DNA of 64,000 nucleotides from Cyanophora paradoxa (lineage: Eukaryota > Glaucocystophyceae > Cyanophorales > Cyanophoraceae): positions 279,235 to 343,234 of the forward strand of contig QPMI01000029.1 in NCBI GenBank assembly GCA_004431415.1. The letters are read 5' to 3'. The notes under the pieces are model-generated. The model made no database searches and had not been told where the DNA came from. It worked only from the letters and a program-made list of their open reading frames with translations. Positions within the stretch are counted from its first letter, which is position 1. The number at the start of each line of letters is the position of its first letter. Below are positions 56,554-64,000 of this stretch, piece by piece. Made by a program: the position numbers and the translations under genes.

Positions 56554-59500
56554 TCAGGAGCGCATCTGGACGGCGGGCGCCGGGGCCGGCTCGGGCGGGG
56601 GCGGGGGCCCCTGGGCCGAGCCGTCGGAGAGGGCGGAGCCGGACTGGGAGACGGGGGCGGAGAGGACGGCCGGGGGCCCGGGGTCCAGAGAGGCCGGGGC
56701 CGGGTTGGGGCCCGGGGCCGGCGAGCCCCAGGCGGCCCGGCTGCGGGCGCCGAGGTCGCCACGGAGCTGCTGCCGCTGCCCGCCGGCGAGGCCGGCGCCT
56801 GCGGGGGCCGGCGGCGGCGAGGAGGACGAGGCGGCCGCCGCCGGGTGGGGAGGGGCGACATGTTGGCCGAGGCCCGCGGCTGCCGCTGCGGACTCGCAGA
56901 CGCCGCCGACGACGACGCGGCGGGGGCGGAGGCGGCGGCGGCGGCAGCGGCGGCGGCGGCGGCCGCCTGCCGCGCCTCGCGGGCCTGGGCGGCCGCGCGG
57001 GCCGCCGAGGGCCGTGACCACGTGGATCTCCGTCATCGCCCGACCGAAGAGCCTGCAAGCGGGAGCGGTCAGCCGCGTTCTCTATCTCTCACTTCCCATG
57101 TCCCAGCGGAGCGCACCAGGAGTTGCCGGTGGCCGCGAAGAGCGCCGGGCGCGGTCGGCACGGATGGCGGTGAGGGGCCCGTCCGAGGTCCCGCCCGCCG
57201 CGCCAGGTGGAAGTAGGCGAGGGCGAGGTCCTCCGGCATCAGCAGCCGCGAGGCGAGCTCCGCCGCGTCCGTCCAGTGCAGCGCCGCCGCGCGGGCGTCG
57301 CCGGCGGCCCAGGCCAGCTGGCCCTTGACGAGGAGCGCCCGGGGCCGCAGGACCGAGGAGCCCTGGCGACCATGCGTGGCGGAGGAGACCATGTGGCGAC
57401 TTGCCCGTCGTCGCTCCGCCGCGACCGGCGCCGGTGGGGAGGGGGGGTGGGGGGGGGGGTGGGGGTGGGGTGGGGGGGGGGGGGCAGGGTCGGGGTTGGG
57501 GTGGGAGGGTTGGGAGGGAAAGAAGACGGGGGGGGGGGGGGGGGGGGGGGCGAAGGGGGGGTTGAGGGGAAGCCGGGGGAGGTAGCGAGGGGGAAGGGGA
57601 AGAAAGCACGAGGGGAGGGGAGGGGGGGAAGGTAGTGCGCGAGGAGGGGGGGGAGGGGGGTTGGGAGAGAGAAGAAGGCCTGGGGGGGAAGAGGTAGCTC
57701 GGCGGTCAGGGGTAGGGCCTGCGCCCCGCCGCACGCGAGCTCGACTTTGATGGCGACCTCGGGACACAGGCGCGCCAGAATCTGTTAGGAAGCCAGAATC
57801 TGTGGGGAAAGAAGAAGCTCAGGGGCGGGAGGGGCGGGGCGGGGCGGGTGCGGGGCACCTCGTAGGGTCGGAGGGCGGCGCTGGGCTCGAGCCGAGCGGA
57901 GAGGAGGAGGCGGCGGGGGGCCCCCGGGGAGGGCGGCGGCCGCCCCCGCCTCGGCCCCGGAGAGGGGCCGCCGGAGGACCGCGTCGAGCTCGGCGAGGGC
58001 CCGCCGGGCGCCGGCGCCGGAGGGGAGGGCGACGACGTCCCCCCTCCCTAGGGGGTCGGATCAGATGGATTAGATGGATCAGATCAGATCACATCCGATC
58101 CGGCGCAGCGGGTGGGCGCACCGTAGAGCTCGTAGAGCACCGGAGAGGCCGGGCCGGGCGGCCGCGCTCGCGGCGAGGCCGCCGTCCTCGAGGCGGAGGG
58201 GGAGCCCGCGCAGGCCCGCGGCGCCACCGAGGGCGCGGGCGGGCGGTCTCCAGCGGCACGCGGTTCAGAATCAGCTGCGAGCCGGAGGGCGGTGAGGCGA
58301 GGCGAGGCGAGGCGGGCGCGGGCGCGGGCCGGGGTCGCACGCGTACCCCCAGCGGCTCCAGTCGCTCCAGCCTCGGCAGGCACGCCAGCGCGCGGACGGC
58401 GGCCTCGGAGGGATCCGCTCTCCTGAGGCGGTAGAAGCGGGGGGCGGCGATGCCCGAGGGCCTCGGGAAGGCATCCGACCTGCGGGAAGGACTTCAAGAA
58501 GAATGAGGCGGATCGGAGGGAGTGAGAGCGAGAGGGCCGCGCACCAGCGAGCGGACCAGCTCCTCGTCGAGGAGGCAGAGGCTGCGGAGGCTCCGGCCGG
58601 CGGGGCCCCCCGCGATCGGCCCGAAGCCGCCCCCGGAGGCGTCCGCCGCGAGGCAGAGGTCCGAGCGCGCGGCGCCGAAGAGCGGCGCGGGCCGCTCGAG
58701 GCGCGCGAGGGGCGCGAGCGCCGCCAGCGCCGCCGACTCCGAAGCGAGGTCGGGGCGGAAGCTGAGGGAGCGGGGGAGCGGGCAGGCGGCGGCGGCCGCC
58801 GCCGCGGCCTCCGGCGTGGCTCCACTGTCGTGGGCTTGGAAGTAGCGCGTCAGGGAGCGGAGCTCGCCGAACGGGGAGAGGGCGGCCCGCAGCTCGTCTC
58901 CCGGCGGCAGCGGCACGTCCATCCGGCCGCGGGTCTGCGCGTAGACCCGATTCTTGAGGCAAAGGTGGAGCCCCTCGAGGCGGCCGGGGGCGCCCCCCGG
59001 CGGCCGCAGCGCCCGCAGCGCTCCGAGCACGAAGCACCTCAGGAAGCCCTCGCCGCAGCCGTCTTCCTCGTCCTCGTCCTCGGATCCGAGGATCGCGAAG
59101 ACCACCTCCCGCGGCTGCGCAGCTGCAGGCGCCGCTCCGCCGCCGCCGCCGCCGCCGCCGCCGCTGCGGACGATGGACGCGAGGAGCCCGCAGGCCGCCT
59201 CCACCTCGCGCTAGCCGGCCCCGAGCGAGACGCTCGCGCCGTCGCCGAGCCGCAGCTTCCGCTTCTCCACGAGCGCCGTGGCGGCGTCGTGGCTCGACGG
59301 CGCCGAGCCAGCCGACTTCTCCTCGTCCGTCCGCAGCTCAAAGCTTGACCACTCCGTCTCCTCGATCACCCGCCGCCACCGCCTGCGACCCGGCGGCCTC
59401 GGCAACGAATTCGATCAGGAGCGCGGGGGCGGACCTGCACACGCCGCGCAGGGGCCACATCGCACGCGGCCCGAGCGACTCGAACGCGTTGCTCGCCACC

Positions 59501-59759
59501 GCGTCCGGCAGCGCATCGAACACGCCCGCAATTTGCGCGGCTGCGGGCGCGTCGCCTCCGCTGCCGCCTGCCTCGAGTCGCCGGCCGCGGCCGCCGCTGC
59601 CTCATCGACACGAGCCCGCTTCTCCGCACGCGAGAGGACGACATCGTTCACGGAAGCGTCGTAGCCATGCAGCAGAGCCGCGCGCCTTTGAGTCCTTGTA
59701 CCCCCAAGTTGGCTTGAGGTTTGAGCCTTGAGGCTTGAGCCTTGAGAGGCGACCAGCAT
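56554..59759 (-). CDS. F-box protein with leucine-rich and TPR-like C-terminal region
   Basis: Substrate adaptor of an SCF ubiquitin ligase, inferred from the F-box. A basic N-terminus (VVLSRAEKRARVDEAAAA, near 59640) precedes the F-box DALPDAVASNAFESLGPRAM, WPLRGVC, then R-W-R-R-V-I-E-E-T-E-W across a GT-AG intron. A leucine-rich stretch follows (RCFVLGALRALRPPGG, RSLRSLCLLDEELVRSLV) at 58494-59204, then SDAFPRPSGIAAPRFYRL near 58460. Exons encoding RPRALLVKGQLAWAAGDARA and EDLALAYFHLAR (57210-57350) look TPR-like, and the last exon ends at 56554. Two defects are seen: an in-frame TAG at 59211-59213 with no ATG after it, and a frame change near 59530-59560 between the N-terminus and the F-box. 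It could be a pseudogene or carry assembly errors. The C-terminal exons might belong to another gene. Confidence 0.68.
57430..57670 (+). repeat. G-rich low-complexity tract
   Basis: Dense G-runs (for example about 20 consecutive G near 57531-57550) lie between two exons of the F-box gene. Frames here are only poly-Gly and poly-Pro. Intronic. Confidence 0.65.
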
Positions 59760-61003
59760 TCCCGGTCCTACAGCCCGCAGCCAGACGTCGTCGCAGGTGC
59801 GCCGCTCGCGCGCTTCGCTCGATGAAAAGCTGACGTGGGCTCTTCGTCACAGGTTGCACGCCTGGCGGATCGGGAACGAGTCTAGTGGCGTTTGCGGCTC
59901 TCATTCCATGCCCGATCGGTCCGCGTTCGCCGCTCGCTCCTCGAGCCGCCGCGCGGTCGCTGGCGCATCCTGCGAACGCACGGAGTTCCCGCCCGCCCCG
60001 CGCGGGCAAACGCTCTCCGTACGATCTTAGGGTGCACAGATGGCCTCTGGGGCGCGCTACGGTCGGCAGAAGCCGCGCGGCAGCAACCTCGGGTCGTTCG
60101 AAAGCATGTCGCTCGGCGCCGGAGCGGCAGAGTGCGCTCAAACCCCTCCCCATCGTCTCCCAACACCCATAGGCTGCGGTTGACTCGGGTTTGACAAGGT
60201 TCCGCCGCCATCAAATCCCCGACCCCTACCTGGCGCTCCAGTACCCCCTCTACGCCCCCCGCCGACCCCGCCAATCGATTCCCCGGGGTCGATTTGGCGG
60301 GGAGAAGCGACAACGGGGTCCTGAATCGAAGGTGAGGTGCGGCGCTGGTGTGCACGTACCCCCCCTTAGGGCGCCACTTCGGCCCGATCTTTATTCTAAA
60401 CGAACCGCGAGGACGAGCCCGATCGGCCGGACGAGGTCCCGCCGTCGGCCGGTGCGCCCATATGGGCCGCTAGGGTCGATTGTTTGATTCTCCTCACCCG
60501 GCATGCAGGCCGCCGTCGATCCGACGCTCGCGAGAGGGGGCGATCGCCTGGAGGATCCGAGGGGTCGGGCCGCGGGGGTGTCCCGCGCCGTCCTCCGGCC
60601 GCCCGCCCCCCTCCCGCTTCGTCCCCGGAGGGTGGGCCGCCCGGGGCCCGCCCTCGGCGCCCCCGCCCCTTCTTTTCTACCCCCGAATCCTTCGCCCCCC
60701 CGGCCGCTCCCCGGTGAGGCGCTTCGCGCGAACCCCCTCCCCTCCCTTTTCCCCGCCGGCCGACGCTGAAATACAGGCTCCCGCAGGCGAGGTCGGGAGC
60801 AGCGGCGGCAGCGGCGGTAGCAGACGGCAAAGAGGTCGACCGGGGGCAAGGCGCCGAGGAGGCGCCGGGCGACCAAGGCCGCGCGGAAGAGCGCCCCCGC
60901 CGCCGGGGGCATTGAAGAGGCCGCACAGGTCCGCCGGAAGCGCGAGCGCGCCCCCCCGCCCCCTCTTTCCCGCAACGCCTTACGCCGCGGGCTCCGCCCG
61001 TCG
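59760..61003. other. between F-box and H3-like genes, no clear exon
   Basis: Long open frames exist on both strands only because the DNA is GC-rich and stop-poor. None shows a recognisable domain. The interval should hold the promoter of the minus-strand F-box gene and possibly the 5' exon of the H3-like gene, since no ATG was found in the latter's first visible exon. Confidence 0.35.
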
Positions 61004-62734
61004 GTGCGCCGCCCCGATCCCCCCGCCGGGCCCCGCCGTCCCCCCGCCCCCTCTCTCTGTCCTGCACCGCCTAACCCCCGCACGCCCCGCGCGCCCGCCC
61101 GCAGGCACCGCCCGGGTGCGCCACTCCGACCCCCCCCGCCTGACCCCGCCGGCTCCGCGGCTGAGCGCTGCGTGCGCCGGGCCCGGGCCCAGGGACGAAC
61201 GGTCGCCCTCAGCGAGGTCCGCCCCGGCGCCCTCTCTTGAGACAACCAGCGCCCGTCCTCATCCCATTCGCCTCCTTCGTCCCCGACCGGTCCCGCGCTC
61301 CCTCAGATCCGCAGGCACCAGAAGACCTTCAATCCCCTCGCCTCCCTTGCTCCCGACAAGCACCACAAGCACCAGCGCCTACGCGCCCTTCGATCGCCCG
61401 GTGCGCCCGCCCGGGGCGGCCGCGCGGGACGGGGCGGGAGGCAAGGCCGACGGGGGCGGGCGGGGCGCAGGTCAAGGAGCTGGCTCGGGACGAGTCCAAG
61501 CGCCGGCGCGAGGCCGGCTTCGCCTGCGAGGACCTGCGCTGGCAAAAGGAGGCGATCGAGGCGCTGCGCGAGGCGGCCGAGATGCACCCGACCAGGACCT
61601 TTGAGGGGGCCAACCTCATGGCGATCCAACACAGCCGCACGGCCATCCAGCCCAAGGCACGCTTCCCTCCCCCGCGTTCGCGCGCGCACGAGCCGGCGGC
61701 TGACGCCGCCCGCCGCATCCGCGCGCAGGATATTCAGGTGCCCCCGCCTCTAGGCCTCTGCCCGCCGGGCGGGCTCGATCCCCGTCCTCCCCTGACCGGC
61801 TTGGCGGGCGACCGCAGCTCCGCCGCGCGATCCGCGGCGAGGACGCGTGGGGCCGGCTCGGCTGCAAGACTTGTGAGGCGCGCGAGGCGGCCCGGCGGGG
61901 CGGAGGCGTGGCGGGTGGCGAGGACGCGTGGGGCGGGCTGGCGCGGGCCGCGAGGCCTCAGGGCCGCGGCGGGCGGCGCGGGCGACCGCGCGGGACGGAG
62001 GCGCGGCGGGCGGCGGCGCAGCTCGCCGGACGGGGCGGAGGCGCGGCGGGCGGCGAGGCCTTTCGGCGGCGCGGCTCGCCGGCGGCGAGGCCCGACGGGC
62101 GGGCCGGGCGGTTGCGCGGCTTGCCGGGCGGGGCGGGAGGCTCGGCCGGCGGCGGCGCGACTTGCTGGGCGGGCGGAGGCGCGGCGGGCGGCGGCGCGGC
62201 TCGGCCGCGGCGGGCGGCGGCGGAGGCGCGAGGCGGCCGAGATGCACCTGGTCCAGACCTTTGTGGGGTCCAACCTCGTGGCGATCCACCGCAGCCGCAC
62301 GACCGTCCAGCCCAGGGCACGCCCCTTCCCCCGCGGACGGCGGCTGACGCCGCCCGCCGCATCCGCGCGCAGGATATTCAGGTGCCCCCGCCCCTAGGCC
62401 TCTGCCCGCCGGGCGGGCTCGATCCCCGTCCTCCCCTGACCGGCGGGGCGGGCGACCGCAGCTCCGCCGCACGATCCGCGGCGAGGGCGCGTGGGGCGGG
62501 CTCGGCGCGAGGCCTCCGGGCCGCGGCGGGCTCCGGGCCGCGGCGGGCGGCGCGCGCGACCGCGCGGAATGGAGGTTCGACGGCGGAGCGGCTTGCCAGC
62601 GGCGCGGCTCGCCGGGCGGGGCGGAGGCGCGGCGGGCGGCGGCGCGGCTCGCCGGGCGGGGCGGAGGCGCGGCGGGCGGCGGCGCGGCTCGCCGGGCGCG
62701 GCGGAGGCGCGGCGGGCGCGGCGCGAGACTATAG
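61004..62734 (+). CDS. divergent histone H3, centromeric (CenH3-like) candidate, 5' end uncertain
   Basis: Five exons spell an H3 histone fold. An exon ending at 61216 gives an Arg-rich tail and GRTVALSE. Exon 61307-61400 gives IRRHQKTF at the alphaN helix and, in a frame shifted by one, APFDRP. Exon 61471-61656 gives VKELARDESKRRREAGFACE, DLRWQKEAIEALREAAEM and FEGANLMAIQHSRTAIQPK. A 9-nt exon, 61729-61737, gives DIQ. The exon from 61818 gives LRRAIRGEDAWG. This matches H3's VALREIRRYQK, LPFQRLV, REIA, LRFQ, ALQEA, FEDTNL, AIHAKR, PKDIQ and LARRIRG. A longer loop 1 and Trp in RWQ are typical of centromeric H3. The last three exons are repeated at about 62228-62316, 62373-62381 and 62462-62734; the second set ends in a basic Gly/Arg tail and TAG. 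Donors after QPK and QPR are GC. The start codon was not found. Confidence 0.78.
61694..62505 (+). repeat. duplication of exon-intron block in the H3-like gene
   Basis: About 165 bp containing the DIQ micro-exon, both flanking introns and the LRR(A/T)IRGE exon start at 61694-61861 recur at 62338-62505 with only a handful of mismatches. The preceding alpha2 exon is also repeated (61563-61656 and 62228-62316) but has diverged more. Confidence 0.88.
62601..62720 (+). repeat. three tandem copies of a 40-bp GC-rich unit
   Basis: Units 62601-62640 and 62641-62680 are identical (beginning ggcgcggctcgccgggcggg); 62681-62720 differs at a few bases. Related sequence fills 61960-62220. The period is not a multiple of three, so each unit is read in a different frame in the Arg/Gly-rich tail of the H3-like ORF. 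Confidence 0.8.
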
Positions 62735-63596
62735 ATTATCTTATAGATTTAACGTAAGCATGCCAGAGCTGTATTTGAATAAATGATGATCATGATCATG
62801 GCCGCGAGTTGGAGCTCGAGCCGGGGATATAGCAGCGCATATGCGTATACGTACGCATCACATGCAGTGTATGGGCCCGTGCCATGTGCATGCAGCTGCA
62901 GGCCGCGCGGGTGCAGGGCCATATCCGATCGCGACGCTCATGTGCATGCGCAATTGCAATATCAATATTAATTGCAATGCATTCCCGGAGTCCCAAGATC
63001 CCGAAGTTCCAGATATCGATCGCTGACTACACCTTCCGACTCGGCGAGCACACACCAAGATGCACAGCACTCGTGCATCTGTATATTGCATCTACTTCGC
63101 GTTCAAGAAAAAGCACAAAATCGGTACTTTCAGCACCTACATGCATGATGACGAGAGATGATCATGAGCCTTCATGTCGAGATCACGAGAGATGATGATC
63201 ATATAAAATTGATAACTGGATGGGAGTCAGATCTAGAGGTTCGATTTTATAAACCGCAATACTACTTATACGTGACAGCTGGCCGTGGATCGAAACACTG
63301 CTGCCTGCGCTGTCATGATCATGAATCTAAACGCGCAAACCTAGCTATAGAACGATAGAACGATTCCAGTCGCGCGATCGCTGTTGGAAACCCTGAATTG
63401 GATGAACAACTAAGCAATATGGACGATCATCGGATGCGAAAACTGCTAGACGGGAATCAAAACACACGCTGTCTCGTCAGGCCTAGGGGATAAGTTATTC
63501 TATCTAGATCTGCTGGATGCGAGCAGTGCTGGCTGCGCTGTGCGTGCGCTATCGAGGAGGCTGTGCTGCCGGCCGTCGTGATCATGAAGCAGCTGC
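62735..63596. other. convergent intergenic spacer, no gene
   Basis: AT-richer DNA with many short palindromes (catgatcatgatcat near 62784, gcatatgcgtatacgtacgc near 62838, gatgatcat near 63195). No coding exon recognised. It lies between two converging 3' ends. Confidence 0.45.
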
Positions 63597-64000
63597 TCAG
63601 AACTCGAAGAGGCTGCGGCGGGCGGCGGGGGCGGCGAGCGCCGCGAGCGCCGCCTTCACCTCCGCCAGCGACGCCTCGAGCTTCGCCTGGCCGGCCTTCA
63701 GCTCTGCAAGCGACGCGTCCATCTTCTCCTCCAGTTTCTCCTTCAGCTCCGCCTGGCTTGCCTCCAGCTTCTCGGTGCGCTCGTGGATGGTCTCCAGGTT
63801 GCGCGGCATATTGTCCGCCGTGTGCGCCACCTGCTCGATCGATTTGACTCAGAAAGCTGAAGATACATATCGTTCGGGGGTGTAGAGGCTCGCACCTTGA
63901 GGGGGCCGGGGGGCACAGGGTCCGGCTTCTCGTTGGCCTCGTCGTACGAGGGGTACTTGAGCTTCAGCTCTAAGGGAGCATCGGTCTTCTCCTTGGCAGC
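63597..64000 (-). CDS. second TRP-like channel gene, 3' end, cut by window edge
   Basis: The terminal exon 63597-63829 encodes [20 protein letters not shown] and a longer Glu/Lys/Ala coiled coil ending RRSLFEF with TGA. A GT-AG intron of about 70 nt separates it from the exon 63899 to beyond the edge ([28 protein letters not shown]). Both exons are close copies of 49174-49575 and 48887-49108. Differences are small: SYDEANEK for LAYDESKEK, and an extra KLEEKMDASLAELK stretch lengthening the coiled coil. Only the C-terminus is visible. Confidence 0.85.

Noticed and set aside
60391-61245. Antisense open frames of more than 200 codons opposite the H3-like gene
   Set aside because: They are Arg/Gly/Pro-rich with no domain. 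The plus strand instead spells an H3 fold exon by exon.
61734-62300. Antisense Arg/Pro-rich 188-codon frame
   Set aside because: It is a mirror of the GC-rich repeats and the duplicated H3 exons, with no independent support.
1-64000. tRNA or rRNA genes
   Set aside because: No cloverleaf with A/B boxes or conserved rRNA core was recognised by eye; a covariance-model search would be needed to exclude one.

Overview
The window is nuclear DNA of a GC-rich, intron-dense eukaryote, most likely a unicellular alga. The evidence is spliced genes with short (about 60-90 nt) introns on both strands, GC-AG introns alongside GT-AG ones, micro-exons, an alpha/beta hydrolase with a plastid-type leader, and a eukaryotic gene set (MYB, F-box, TRP-like channel, histone H3 variant). 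A haptophyte-like alga would fit the GC content and GC-AG splicing, but the sequence does not prove it. No bacterial operons, tRNA, rRNA, CRISPR or transposase gene was recognised. Gene models were assembled by hand from six-frame translation and splice-site phase. Well-resolved models are MYB and the FBPase-like gene; outer limits of other genes are approximate.

Layout. 0.6-9.3 kb (-): complete pyruvate carboxylase in about 30 exons. 9.7-15.9 kb (+): unrecognised multi-pass membrane protein, head-to-head with it. 15.9-17.4 kb (-): two-repeat MYB factor. 17.4-20.2 kb: gene-poor, palindrome-rich DNA. 20.9-28.3 kb (-): ABC exporter whose P-loop lies on a 14-nt micro-exon. 28.5-31.7 kb: tandem repeats and weak ORFs. 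31.8-34.5 kb (-): plastid-type alpha/beta hydrolase. 34.7-36.7 kb (-): FBPase-family protein lacking key catalytic residues. 36.9-38.6 kb (+): ankyrin protein. 39.0-39.9 kb (-): small charged protein. 40.1-48.3 kb (+): coiled-coil/ankyrin protein running into two GAF domains. 48.9-55.3 kb (-): ankyrin-TRP-like channel with a tandem exon-intron array. 56.6-59.8 kb (-): F-box protein. 61.0-62.7 kb (+): divergent, centromere-type histone H3 whose last three exons are duplicated. 63.6 kb to the edge (-): 3' end of a second copy of the TRP-like channel.

The genes do not form one pathway. The most notable points are the CenH3-like gene, the apparent FBPase pseudoenzyme, the phase-symmetric ankyrin exon array, and functional motifs carried on 9-, 14- and 19-nt exons. 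Several otherwise convincing genes contain isolated one-base frame breaks, so part of the apparent decay may be assembly error.
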